A stretch of DNA of 45,001 bases from WQUF01 sp031549885. Lineage in GTDB: Bacteria > Bacillota > Clostridia > Clostridiales > Clostridiaceae. Position numbers and translations under genes: made by a program. Location: contig JAVBPD010000004.1 of assembly GCA_031549885.1 (NCBI GenBank), positions 1 through 45,001 on the forward strand, read 5' to 3'. The notes beneath the pieces are model-generated. The model had not been told where the DNA came from. It worked only from the letters and a program-made list of their open reading frames with translations, and made no database searches. How positions within the stretch are numbered: the first letter of the stretch is position 1; every line of letters starts with the position of its first letter. Positions 14,778 through 24,194 of this stretch are shown piece after piece.

Positions 14778-16262
14778 ATGAAAAGATTTTTTAGCTCTTT
14801 GCTTCTAGCAATGCTAACAGTTGTAACATTTTCTAGCTGCTCAGGCACTAATGCAGCTTCAGATACAGCTACAACTAATACTGCAAATACAACAGCAACT
14901 TCTGAGCAAACTACAACAAGTGCAGCTACAAATACCACTGCTGAAAATAGTACAACCTCATCTGAAAAAGTAACATTAAAACTTGGTATATGGCCAGAAG
15001 ACTCACTTGCAGATGAAATAAAAATGCACGAAGGCTTTGTAGAAACATTTAAGAAAACCCATCCAAATGTTGAAGTTGTTCCTGATTATTACAAATATGC
15101 TACAGATACTTTTGTTTCAAGGGCAGAATCAAAAACACTTCCTACTATTTTTGAAACTTGGTATACTGAACCTCAAAAGTTAATTGCTGGAGGTTTTGTG
15201 AAAGATATAACTGATATTTTAAAAGCTAGAGGATGGCTTGATGCAATTAATCCTCAAATTAAAGACCTTCTATCAAAAGATGGACATATTTATGGTATTC
15301 CTCGTGATGGATACGCTTTAGGACTTATGCTTAATTTAGAACTTTTTGAAAAAGCAGGCCTTATGGAAAATGGCCTTCCTAAATATCCAAAGACTTGGGA
15401 AGAGCTTGCTGAAACTGCTAAAATTATTAAAGATAAAACTGGTGCAGCAGGTTTATGCTTACTTGCTAAAGACGGTGCTGGTGGATGGCATTTTAGCAAT
15501 ATAGCTTGGGATTTTGGCGCAAAGCTTGTAACTAAAGATCAAGATAAATTTGTTTCAAATTTAAACACTCCTGAAGCTATAGCAGCTCTTCAATATGTAA
15601 AAGATTTAAAATGGAAATACGATGTTTTAACACCTGATCCAACCAATGAAGATTGGGGAACAGGATTTGCGCAACTTGGAACTGGTGGAGCTGCTATGTA
15701 TATTGCTGCAAATGATGCAGTAAATCAGCCAACTTATTTAAATGGACTTCCTGTTGATAAGCTTGCTTTAGTGCCAATTCCACAAGGGCCTGGAGGACAG
15801 TATTCATTATCCGGTGGAACTCCTTATATGTTTGCAAACAGTGCTACTGATGATGAAGTAAATGCAGCTCTTGATTATCTAATAACAATGGGAAAAGCCC
15901 CTGTTGCAACTGATGATGCTATAGCTGGAATGAATAAAGATGCAGAGTATAGAGTTAATAATGGTATACCAGTTATTCCACGTTTCCCATGTTGGACAAA
16001 TCAGGATCTTTTAGATGCTGAAAACAAAGTGATTGAAGCTCATAAAAATGTAGATATGAAACTCTACGATGATTATTTTAATATAATTAAAAAAGATGGA
16101 AACCTTCGTTTAGAAGAACCAGGCTCCGCTCAAGATATGTATAGTGAACTTACTAAAGTTCTTCAAGCTGTAATCACTGATCAAAATGCTGACCCAGCTG
16201 CTCTTTTAAAGACAGCTAATGACAACTATCAAACAATATTAGATACAAAAGTAAATAAATAA
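14778..16262 (+). CDS. Sugar-binding lipoprotein of the second CUT1 importer
   Basis: This 494-residue protein has the signal peptide MKRFFSSLLLAMLTVVTFSS and lipobox Cys about 21, then a Thr/Ala/Ser-rich linker to about residue 60, then the binding domain beginning VTLKLGIWPEDSLADEIKMH. It would capture an alpha-linked disaccharide if its partners, the two GH65 enzymes, show the substrate. I place the start at ATG 14778 after GGAGGG; an upstream in-frame TTG (14766) overlaps that ribosome site. It is the first gene of a five-gene operon, followed by an intercistronic hairpin. Confidence 0.92.
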   Translation: MKRFFSSLLLAMLTVVTFSSCSGTNAASDTATTNTANTTATSEQTTTSAATNTTAENSTTSSEKVTLKLGIWPEDSLADEIKMHEGFVETFKKTHPNVEVVPDYYKYATDTFVSRAESKTLPTIFETWYTEPQKLIAGGFVKDITDILKARGWLDAINPQIKDLLSKDGHIYGIPRDGYALGLMLNLELFEKAGLMENGLPKYPKTWEELAETAKIIKDKTGAAGLCLLAKDGAGGWHFSNIAWDFGAKLVTKDQDKFVSNLNTPEAIAALQYVKDLKWKYDVLTPDPTNEDWGTGFAQLGTGGAAMYIAANDAVNQPTYLNGLPVDKLALVPIPQGPGGQYSLSGGTPYMFANSATDDEVNAALDYLITMGKAPVATDDAIAGMNKDAEYRVNNGIPVIPRFPCWTNQDLLDAENKVIEAHKNVDMKLYDDYFNIIKKDGNLRLEEPGSAQDMYSELTKVLQAVITDQNADPAALLKTANDNYQTILDTKVNK

Positions 16263-16271
16263 TTTAACTTT

Positions 16272-16303
16272 GGGTATCTCAAATACTATGTCCTGAGATG
16301 CCC
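16272..16303 (+). terminator. Intercistronic hairpin after the binding-protein gene
   Basis: GGGTATCTCA (16272-16281) and TGAGATGCCC (16294-16303) form a 10-bp stem with one G-U pair and a 12-base loop, followed by a broken T run. It probably reduces read-through into the permease genes, as at 9494-9518 in the other importer. Confidence 0.55.
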
Positions 16304-16339
16304 TTATATTATAATTTGTATTTGTGAGGTGAGGAATTC

Positions 16340-17242
16340 TTGATTATAAAGAATAAGGTAGTGCAAAATTATAAATATGGAAAAATGAAGAAAAATATAA
16401 ACTCTTGGCTCATTATGCTTCCAACATTAATATTATTTGCTTTTTTTGTATGGGTGCCTTTAATTGGAAGCATTCGCCTTTCCTTATATACTGCTCAAGG
16501 TATAAGGCTTCAAGAATTTGTTTATTTCGATAATTATTTAAGGGTTTTTAAACATCCTGATTTTTTAGCTGCATTTAGAAATACATTTGTATATATATTT
16601 TGGTCCCTTATTTTAGGATTCTGGATACCAATTATTATGGCAGCTTTAATATCTGAAGTGGCAAATTTTAAAAATGCTTTCCGCGTTGGAGTTTATTTTC
16701 CAAATATTATTCCAGGCCTTGCAACAACTTTAATATGGGGATATTTCTTTAGACCTGGTCCTACTGGTGTTTTAAATATTTTATTATCTAAAATTGGCAT
16801 TAAGCCTCAAATTTGGCTTACAAATATACATTTAACAATACCCCTTATTATTTTAACTATGACATGGAAAGCTGCTGGAAGCACTGCTCTTATATATATG
16901 GCAGGAATCAGCAATATAAGTACAGATCTATATGAAGCTGCCACAATTGATGGCGCAACACCATTTAAAAGATTCTTATATATAACCATGCCTAGCATTT
17001 TAAGCCTTGGAAAAACCCTATTAATCCTGCAAATTATTTCTGTCTTTCAAATATTATACGAACCACTTGTTCTCACAAATGGAGGACCTAATAATGCAAG
17101 CATTTCAATAATGCAGCTTGTTTATAATTATGCATTTCAAGATTTTAACTATCCAATGGCTGCTGCCCTTTCAGTTTTAATATGCATAGTGCTTATTTTT
17201 CTTACTGTAATTTATTTTAAAATTACAAAAACTAAAAATTAA
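16340..17242 (+). CDS. CUT1 ABC transporter permease, MalF type
   Basis: The protein has 300 residues, with membrane helices starting SWLIMLPTLILFAFFVWVPL. The EAA loop YEAATIDGATPFKRFLYITM is near residues 200-220. TTG 16340 is taken as start since GAGGTGAGG stands 6 bases before it; the first ATG, at 16385 (MKKNIN), has a poor ribosome site. It partners the MalG-type subunit encoded 15 bases downstream. Confidence 0.88.
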   Translation: MIIKNKVVQNYKYGKMKKNINSWLIMLPTLILFAFFVWVPLIGSIRLSLYTAQGIRLQEFVYFDNYLRVFKHPDFLAAFRNTFVYIFWSLILGFWIPIIMAALISEVANFKNAFRVGVYFPNIIPGLATTLIWGYFFRPGPTGVLNILLSKIGIKPQIWLTNIHLTIPLIILTMTWKAAGSTALIYMAGISNISTDLYEAATIDGATPFKRFLYITMPSILSLGKTLLILQIISVFQILYEPLVLTNGGPNNASISIMQLVYNYAFQDFNYPMAAALSVLICIVLIFLTVIYFKITKTKN

Positions 17243-17257
17243 TAAGGTGGTAAGAAA

Positions 17258-18133
17258 ATGTTTAGAAAATATTCAAAAAAACAAGATGGAATAATTAGAT
17301 TTTATGATATGTATTCAAAAGGCACAAAAATTGCCACAATTTTAATATTTATTGCTTGTTTAATAATGATTATCGTAGCTTTATTTCCTGCAGTTTGGGT
17401 AATGTTTGGAGGGTTTAAAGATATAAAAGAATTTAGATTAAAACCTACAATACTTCCTGAAAGTTTTGATATTGGCAAATTCTTAAAAACTTGGACAGAC
17501 TTTAAATTTTTTAAATATTATATAAATTCTTTGATTTCTGTTTTAGGGAGCGTTATTTGCGCAGTTATCTTTAACGGGCTTTTAGCTTATTCTTTATCTA
17601 TCTTAAAACCTAAAGGCGGAAAGCTTATATTTGGAATTATTTTATGGAGCTTGCTCATTCCAGCAACTACTAGTATTGTGGCTCTTTATGTAAATATTAA
17701 TTCACTAGGGCTAAACAAAAGCTTTATACCTCTTTGGTTATCTTTTGGTGCAAATGCTTTTTATGTGGTTTTATTTAAAGAATTCTTTGATACTATACCA
17801 AAAGAATACTTTGAAGCTGCTATCCTCGATGGTTGCTCTGATTTAAAGGTATTTTATATGATAATAATGCCTATTTCTAAATCCATTATTATTGTAATAT
17901 CTATATTCGCTGTTACTGCTGCTTGGTCTGATTTTTTGCTTCCTTATTTAGTTTTATCAGGCAGCCCTTTTGAAACTGTTATGGTTAGATTATTTCAATT
18001 TAGAACTTCTCATGCAACTGATGTTGAAATACTGAGATCTATTGTGTTCTCAATTATACCACCAACTATTTTATTTATATTGTTCCAAAAACAAATTACA
18101 AGTGGAGCTTTTACAGGGGGGGTAAAGGGTTAA
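17258..18133 (+). CDS. CUT1 ABC transporter permease, MalG type
   Basis: This 291-residue subunit has a first helix IATILIFIACLIMIIVALFP and an EAA loop FEAAILDGCSDLKVFYMIIM near residues 188-208. It ends QITSGAFTGGVKG, the typical C-terminus of the family. The start follows AAGGTGG. Its stop (ending at 18133) directly abuts the ATG of the first GH65 gene at 18134, so the two are tightly coupled. Confidence 0.9.
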   Translation: MFRKYSKKQDGIIRFYDMYSKGTKIATILIFIACLIMIIVALFPAVWVMFGGFKDIKEFRLKPTILPESFDIGKFLKTWTDFKFFKYYINSLISVLGSVICAVIFNGLLAYSLSILKPKGGKLIFGIILWSLLIPATTSIVALYVNINSLGLNKSFIPLWLSFGANAFYVVLFKEFFDTIPKEYFEAAILDGCSDLKVFYMIIMPISKSIIIVISIFAVTAAWSDFLLPYLVLSGSPFETVMVRLFQFRTSHATDVEILRSIVFSIIPPTILFILFQKQITSGAFTGGVKG

Positions 18134-20383
18134 ATGAAATCAGCTGATATTTATTTTAAAATCCATCCATGGAAAATTATCGAAATTGGGTTTAATAAAG
18201 ATTATTCCTTAGTTTCTGAATCTGTATTTTCCATTGGCAATGAATATATGGGTGTAAGAGGTTATTTTGAAGAAGGTTATTCTGGAAACACTCTCATTGG
18301 TAGTTATATAAATGGAGTTTATGAAAGAAAAGCTTTAGGTAAAGGCGGATATAAGGGAATTATTGAAAGCACAGAATTCATGGTTAACACTGTAGATTAT
18401 TTATATACTAGAATTTATGTTAATGATGCAATTTTGGATTTATATAATTGTGATATAAAAGATTTTAAAAGAGAAGTTAACATGAAAACCGGTGTTTTAA
18501 CTAGAAGCTTTATTTGGAATGTGTCAAAAGATGTTGAAATTTATATAGAATTTCAGAGATTTATGTCAATGACTGAGCCAAATTTTTCAGGACAAAGGAT
18601 TAATTTTAAATGTTTAAAGGGAAAAGCCTTTATAAAACTTGAATCAGGACTTGATTTTTCTAGAAAGCACATGATGCTAAATGAAAATTTTTGGAATTGC
18701 AATAAAGATAATATAAAAGCTTGTGAAAATTATTGTGAAATATCTGGAACCACAAAGACTACAAATCAAAATATTTTTGTTTCTGCTTCTTTTAACACAA
18801 GCCTTAAGCAAAAGGACTCAAATTTAAAAGATAAATTTGTTTCCATTAATTTTGAAGGAAGTTTAGATCCTTTAGAAACTGCATTTATTGAAAAAATAAT
18901 CAACGTTGAAAAATCTAATTCTTTAATAAAAAACATAAATAAATTTAAATATGAAGACTTAAAGGAAGAATCAATTAACTGGTGGGAAAAATCTTGGAAA
19001 AGTTCAGATATTGAGATCTTTGGAGATGAAAAAATTCAACAAGGAATAAGGTATAGCATTTTTCAATTAACTCAAACCCTTCACACATCAAATTATGGAG
19101 CAATAATTGGCGCTAAAGGTTTAACTGGAGAAGTTTACAATGGGAATACTTTTTGGGATAGCGAAGTGTATTGTTTGCCATTTTATTTATTTACAAATCC
19201 AGAAGCTGCAAAAAGCATTTTAAAATTTAGATACAATACTTTAGATCAAGCAAAAAAAAGGGCTAAAGATCTTGATTGCAAAGGTGCATTTTATCCTATA
19301 GCTACCATAAGCGGTGATGAATGCTGCTCTTTATGGCAACATGCAAGCACCCAGCTTCAAGCTTCCACTGCTGTTATGTATGGAATTTATCAATATGTTA
19401 ACTCATGCTTAGATTATGATTTTCTTTATGATTATGGAGTTGAAATGCTCATTGAAATTTGTAGGATGCTTGCAACAAGAGGTAATTATAATCCAATAAC
19501 AAATAAGTATGGCTTTTATGGAGTAATGGGACCAGATGAATTTGAGCTCATGGTAAATAATAACTGTTACACAAATTTTATGGCAAAAAAAACCTTTTTA
19601 TATGCACTAAAATCTCTTGAAAATATGGAGAAAGAAGAACCTTTAAAATATGAGAAATTAATAAAAAAGGTTGGTCTTTTAAATGAAGAAATAGAATCAT
19701 GGAATAAAATGAGCAAGTCCATGTATATCCCCTATGATAAAGAAACAGGACTATTTGAGCAACATGACGGATTTTACTCTCTTCCTAAAATAGACATTAA
19801 AAAAATTCCAAATGAAGACTTTCCACTTTATCACCACTGGTCCTATGATAGAATTTACAGAAACAATATGATAAAGCAGCCAGACGTTTTAATGTTTATG
19901 TTTATGTTTAGTTCAGAATTTACAAATGAAGAGTTAAAGAAAAACTATGAATATTATGAACCTCTTTGCATACATGAATCAAGCCTCTCACCTTCTGTTC
20001 ACTCTATTTTAGCTTGCCAAATTGGAAAAGAAGAAGACGTTTATAGATTTTTTGATTTTGCAACAAGGCTTGATTTAGATAATTATAACAGAAACACCAA
20101 CGAAGGACTTCATATAACATCTCTTGCAGGAGCTTGGATGAATATTGTTTATGGGTTTAGTGGTTTAAGAAGCGATGGAGAGAATTTGTCCTTTTCACCA
20201 AGAATACCTAAGGAATGGGAAAAATTTTCCTTTAGCTTAGTTTATCATAAAGCAATTATTAAAATTTCCATTGATAAGGAATTTGTGGAATTTTCTATGG
20301 ATACTCCTTTAGATTTTACAATTAAGGTCTATGGAGAAGCCTATACCCTAGATAAAAATATTTTAAAAGTAAAGCTTAAATAA
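18134..20383 (+). CDS. GH65 glycoside phosphorylase, nigerose/kojibiose-type (substrate not certain)
   Basis: The 749-residue enzyme has the GH65 layout: an N-terminal beta-sandwich (SVFSIGNEYMGVRGYFEEGY), a linker, and an (alpha/alpha)6 barrel with KGLTGEVYNGNTFWDSE around residues 328-344 and the general-acid Glu about 469 in VMGPDEFELMVNNNCYTNF. HESSLSPSVHS is where phosphorylases bind phosphate. It would phosphorolyse an alpha-glucoside to beta-glucose 1-phosphate. The sequence GPDEFELM differs from the GPDEYHE of the second GH65 protein, so the substrates should differ. It lies directly after the permease and lacks a signal peptide, so acts on the imported sugar. A hydrolase activity is the alternative. 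No beta-phosphoglucomutase is in the window. Confidence 0.85.
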   Translation: MKSADIYFKIHPWKIIEIGFNKDYSLVSESVFSIGNEYMGVRGYFEEGYSGNTLIGSYINGVYERKALGKGGYKGIIESTEFMVNTVDYLYTRIYVNDAILDLYNCDIKDFKREVNMKTGVLTRSFIWNVSKDVEIYIEFQRFMSMTEPNFSGQRINFKCLKGKAFIKLESGLDFSRKHMMLNENFWNCNKDNIKACENYCEISGTTKTTNQNIFVSASFNTSLKQKDSNLKDKFVSINFEGSLDPLETAFIEKIINVEKSNSLIKNINKFKYEDLKEESINWWEKSWKSSDIEIFGDEKIQQGIRYSIFQLTQTLHTSNYGAIIGAKGLTGEVYNGNTFWDSEVYCLPFYLFTNPEAAKSILKFRYNTLDQAKKRAKDLDCKGAFYPIATISGDECCSLWQHASTQLQASTAVMYGIYQYVNSCLDYDFLYDYGVEMLIEICRMLATRGNYNPITNKYGFYGVMGPDEFELMVNNNCYTNFMAKKTFLYALKSLENMEKEEPLKYEKLIKKVGLLNEEIESWNKMSKSMYIPYDKETGLFEQHDGFYSLPKIDIKKIPNEDFPLYHHWSYDRIYRNNMIKQPDVLMFMFMFSSEFTNEELKKNYEYYEPLCIHESSLSPSVHSILACQIGKEEDVYRFFDFATRLDLDNYNRNTNEGLHITSLAGAWMNIVYGFSGLRSDGENLSFSPRIPKEWEKFSFSLVYHKAIIKISIDKEFVEFSMDTPLDFTIKVYGEAYTLDKNILKVKLK

Positions 20384-20396
20384 TTTGGAGGGAAAT

Positions 20397-22562
20397 ATGA
20401 ATTTTGTTATTTCAAACACATCTTTTCATAAAGATAGCTATTTAGATGATGGCAATAAATTCTTAATTGGAAATGGATATATGGGAGTTCGTGGAACTTT
20501 AGATGAATATAGAAAAGATAAATTCCCTTCAGTTAATTTAGCTGGTATATATGATAAAGTATCTGATAGTTGGCGTGAGCCTTTAAATGCTCCTAACCCA
20601 TTTTATACCTATATAGAAGTAGATACAAATAAGTGCTTTCCTTCTGAAGAAACACCTTTTAACCATAAGCAAGAGCTTAATTTTAGACATGGAATTTTTT
20701 CAAGAAAAACTTCATGGAAAAATGAAAAAGGTTTAATTCATTTTAAAAGCGAAAGATTTGTAAGCATGAATAATTGCCATATTTATGGATGTAAGTTTTC
20801 TGCTTTCTCAAATTATGACTGCAACCTTTCTATATACACAGGAATAGATAAAGATGTGTGGGATATAAATGGCCCACATTATACTAAAATAAGTTTTAAA
20901 GATATAGATAATTTAGTTTTATGCAATGCTTATGCAGGTAATAGTCATAAAACTGTAATTGTAACTAGAAAAGATTTCTTTTTAAATGAAGCTTGCGAAT
21001 TTAATGATGGCATTAAAAAGTTTAATTTACATTTAAAAGCTTTTGAAGAGGTAACTTTAACGTATTTAGGTGCAATTTTTACTTCAAATGATTCTTTAAA
21101 TCCTGAAGATGAAGCTATTAACATTACATGTGGTTTTAATGAAAATAGCTATGAAATCGAAAAGAAAAAATCCATAGATGTGTGGGAAGAGCTTTGGGAT
21201 ATTTGTGAGGTAAACATTGATGGAGATGAAAAGGCCAATATATCTATGAATTATTCATTATACCATTTAAATTCAATTGCTCCAAGGCATAAAGATAATT
21301 TGTCCATACCTGCAAGGGGTCTTTCTGGGCAAGTATATAAAGGGGCAATATTTTGGGACAGTGAAATGTTTATGCTTGATTATTATCTATATACAAATCC
21401 TAAAGTAGCCAAATCTCTCATTGAATATAGAATAGAAAGCCTTCCTTTAGCGATCTTAAAAGCTAAAGAATATGGACACTCTGGAGCTTTTTATCCATGG
21501 GAAAGCCAAGAAGGTGGAATAGAGGCCTGTACTTACTATAATGTAATTGATGTATTTACTAAAAGACCACAAAGAACTTATTTTAGGGATAAGCAATACC
21601 ATATTTCATCTGCTATAGTCTATGGAATAATGAAATATATTAATCATACTTTAGATTATGATATCCTTATAAATGGTGGGGCAGAAACCATAATTGAATG
21701 TGCTAAATTTTATTTATCCCTTTTATTAAAGCCATTTTATAAAGATAAATATGAAATTTTAGATGTGGTTGGGCCTGATGAATATCATGAAAGAGTAAAC
21801 AACAATGCCTATACAAATAAAATGGCAAAATATACATTTAAAAGCGCTTTGGAGTGCATAGAGATATTAAAAAATTATTCCCCTAAGCTTTATGAAAATA
21901 AAAAATTAAATGAACTTATTAAAGATTTTACCACAGCTTATGAAAAAATATACATCCCTTGTCCTGATGATAATGGAATTATAGAACAATTTGATGGCTA
22001 CTTTAAATTAGAAGATGTTTCTTTAGACAATTTAAAATCTAGGTTAATAGATCCTAGGGAATATTGGGGCGGTGCATATGGCATTGCATCACAAACTAAA
22101 ATAATTAAACAAGCTGATGTTGTAACAATGCTTGAAATATTTCATGATGAATACGATGAAAATATTTTAAAGAATAATTTTAATTATTATGAGACTCGCA
22201 CCGAACATGGATCCTCTTTAAGCGCTTGTATGCATGGGCTTTTGGCATGTAGATTTAATGAACCTAATATAGCTTATCCTTTTTTCTTAAAATCTGCCGA
22301 AACAGAAATTAAAGGCAAAGGAAAGAAGTGGGCAGGTTTAATATATATTGGGGGAACCCATCCTGCAGCATCTGGTGGAGCTTATAAAGTATTAGTTCAA
22401 GGATTTGCTGGTCTTTATTTTAAAGATGGCAAGCCTAAAATAAAACCATGCCTACCAGAAAACTGGAATGGACTTTATTTTAAATTTTTATATAATAATA
22501 AAAAATATCAGGTATCTATAACAAAAAATCATTCTAAAATAGAAGAAATTTACCATGGATAG
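20397..22562 (+). CDS. Second GH65 enzyme (phosphorylase-type, substrate uncertain)
   Basis: This protein has 721 residues from ATG 20397, which follows GGAGGG; an in-frame TTG at 20385 lies before it. The GH65 signatures are FLIGNGYMGVRGTLDEY near the N-terminus, ARGLSGQVYKGAIFWDSEMF (about 306-325), and the general-acid Glu about 462 in VVGPDEYHERVNNNAYTNKM. HGSSLSACMHGLLACRF forms the phosphate region. The segment IGGTHPAASGGAY and NVIDVFTKRPQRTYFRDKQ are unlike classical maltose or trehalose phosphorylases; they remind me of GH65 enzymes acting on other acceptors such as L-rhamnose, but I cannot assign one. Identity to the upstream GH65 is clearly low, so it is not a recent duplicate. Confidence 0.85.
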   Translation: MNFVISNTSFHKDSYLDDGNKFLIGNGYMGVRGTLDEYRKDKFPSVNLAGIYDKVSDSWREPLNAPNPFYTYIEVDTNKCFPSEETPFNHKQELNFRHGIFSRKTSWKNEKGLIHFKSERFVSMNNCHIYGCKFSAFSNYDCNLSIYTGIDKDVWDINGPHYTKISFKDIDNLVLCNAYAGNSHKTVIVTRKDFFLNEACEFNDGIKKFNLHLKAFEEVTLTYLGAIFTSNDSLNPEDEAINITCGFNENSYEIEKKKSIDVWEELWDICEVNIDGDEKANISMNYSLYHLNSIAPRHKDNLSIPARGLSGQVYKGAIFWDSEMFMLDYYLYTNPKVAKSLIEYRIESLPLAILKAKEYGHSGAFYPWESQEGGIEACTYYNVIDVFTKRPQRTYFRDKQYHISSAIVYGIMKYINHTLDYDILINGGAETIIECAKFYLSLLLKPFYKDKYEILDVVGPDEYHERVNNNAYTNKMAKYTFKSALECIEILKNYSPKLYENKKLNELIKDFTTAYEKIYIPCPDDNGIIEQFDGYFKLEDVSLDNLKSRLIDPREYWGGAYGIASQTKIIKQADVVTMLEIFHDEYDENILKNNFNYYETRTEHGSSLSACMHGLLACRFNEPNIAYPFFLKSAETEIKGKGKKWAGLIYIGGTHPAASGGAYKVLVQGFAGLYFKDGKPKIKPCLPENWNGLYFKFLYNNKKYQVSITKNHSKIEEIYHG

Positions 22563-22575
22563 CCATGGTAAATTT
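22546..22575. terminator. Bidirectional terminator between the GH65 and cls genes
   Basis: AAATTTACCATGG and CCATGGTAAATTT are exact 13-base inverted repeats around an ATAG loop. The GH65 stop codon TAG (22560-22562) is inside the loop region. The cls gene converges from the other side, so it can stop both transcripts. Confidence 0.75.
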
Positions 22576-22582
22576 TAAATAT

Positions 22583-24106
22583 TTACATTAATGGTGCAAA
22601 TACTCTAAAAATCGCATCAATAAATTTCCAAAATATATTTTCTCTTGTACTTTCTAGGCTTATCTTTTTACACTTTTCAAAAGTATTTATACAATCATCT
22701 CTAATGTCCTTAACAGCCTTAGATTTGTACATAAATGTTCCACATTCAAAATGAAGAAAAAGACTGCGAAAATCCATATTAATTGATCCAACCACTGCAA
22801 TTTCATCATCACTTACATAGCTTTTTGCATGAATAAACCCTGGTGTATATTCATAAATTTTCACTCCTCCTGTTAAAAGCACTCCATAAAAAGAACGAGT
22901 CAAGCGATGTACAATTGGATTATCACCAATAAAAGGTGTAACTATTCTAACATCAACTCTCCGCTTTGCAGCAAATTTTAGCGCATTTTCCATTTCATAA
23001 TCAATTATTAGATATGGAGTAAAAATATAGACGTATTTTTTAGCTTGATTTAATATATCTATGTAAATATTTTGACTTATTGATTCATCGTCAAAAGGTG
23101 AATCACCAAATGGTACTATAAATCCATCATTAAAAGTATTTTTTTTAGTTAATGCTTTAAATTTATCAAAGCTTTCATCTGTTTTACGAAAAGCATTCCA
23201 CATTTCTAGAAACATAGCAGTGCAATTCCAAACTCCATCTCCCACAATCCTTATTCCAGTGTCTTTCCAATGTCCATGAACATTTTTAGCATTTATGTAT
23301 TCATCTGCAAGGTTTATGCCACCGTTAAATGCAACCTTCCCATCTATTACAGTGATTTTTCTGTGGTCACGATTGTTTACAGCAATAGATAAAATAGGAA
23401 CAAATGGATTAAAGGCCATGCACTTAATGCCATAACCTTCAATGTCCTTGTAAAATTTACGTGGAAGCAAATTTAAACAACCAACATCATCATACATCAA
23501 ACGAACATCTAGCCCTAAAGCTGCTTTTCTTTTTAATATCTTAAATATGCCATCCCACATTATGCCTTTATCTATGATAAAATACTCCATAAATATGAAC
23601 TTTTCAGCTTTTTCCAATTCTTCCAATAAAGATTTATACATTTCTTCCCCAATAGTATAATAAGTAATTTGAGTGTTTTCCCACACTGGAAAATTGCACT
23701 TATCTTGTAAGTATGAAATAGTGCCTGCAATGCGTTCATCAATTTTAGATATTTTATCCTCTATTTCAAAATTAGAATTAATATCACGCAACAGTTCATT
23801 ATGTTCAGAGTTTATCTTATTTCGAATTTTTCTAAGAGGCCTGTTGCTTCCAAAAAAAATATATAAAAGTCCTCCAAGAAGTGGCAAAGCCATGATTATA
23901 ATAATCCATCCAATTTTAAAAGATGGGTTATTATCATAAGTTATTATAAATAAAATCATTGAAATACTAAGAATAGAAAATAATATGGATATAAATATAG
24001 AGTAATCAACAAGTCTAACCCAAAATATAATGAACCACACCAATTGTATTAGAATTAAAAAAATTGTTAAAAACATTCTGCTGTATAAAAACTTAACAAA
24101 TTTCAT
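22583..24106 (-). CDS. cls: Cardiolipin synthase (PLD family)
   Basis: The protein has about 507 residues. Two N-terminal membrane helices (MFLTIFLILIQLVWFIIFWV, then a second segment with GWIIIIMALPLLGGLLYIFF) precede two phospholipase D HKD motifs: HRKITVIDGKVAFNGG and HAKSYVSDDEIAVVGS. It condenses two phosphatidylglycerols to cardiolipin at the membrane. Start ATG 24106 is chosen since AGGAGGT lies 6 bases upstream; extending further would cross the terminator of the GH2 gene at 24147-24181. Not obviously linked to the sugar genes. Confidence 0.92.
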   Translation of the reverse strand: MKFVKFLYSRMFLTIFLILIQLVWFIIFWVRLVDYSIFISILFSILSISMILFIITYDNNPSFKIGWIIIIMALPLLGGLLYIFFGSNRPLRKIRNKINSEHNELLRDINSNFEIEDKISKIDERIAGTISYLQDKCNFPVWENTQITYYTIGEEMYKSLLEELEKAEKFIFMEYFIIDKGIMWDGIFKILKRKAALGLDVRLMYDDVGCLNLLPRKFYKDIEGYGIKCMAFNPFVPILSIAVNNRDHRKITVIDGKVAFNGGINLADEYINAKNVHGHWKDTGIRIVGDGVWNCTAMFLEMWNAFRKTDESFDKFKALTKKNTFNDGFIVPFGDSPFDDESISQNIYIDILNQAKKYVYIFTPYLIIDYEMENALKFAAKRRVDVRIVTPFIGDNPIVHRLTRSFYGVLLTGGVKIYEYTPGFIHAKSYVSDDEIAVVGSINMDFRSLFLHFECGTFMYKSKAVKDIRDDCINTFEKCKKISLESTRENIFWKFIDAIFRVFAPLM

Positions 24107-24146
24107 ATTTTTACCTCCTATCCAATTATATATTATAAATAAAAAA

Positions 24147-24181
24147 AAAGGCTTTTCAATAGAATGCTTTGAAAAGCCTTT
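24147..24181 (-). terminator. Terminator of the GH2 gene
   Basis: AAAGGCTTTTCAA and TTGAAAAGCCTTT are exact 13-base inverted repeats. On the minus strand they are followed by a long T run, giving a strong intrinsic terminator between the GH2 gene and cls. Confidence 0.85.
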
Positions 24182-24194
24182 AAAATTCAGAATA

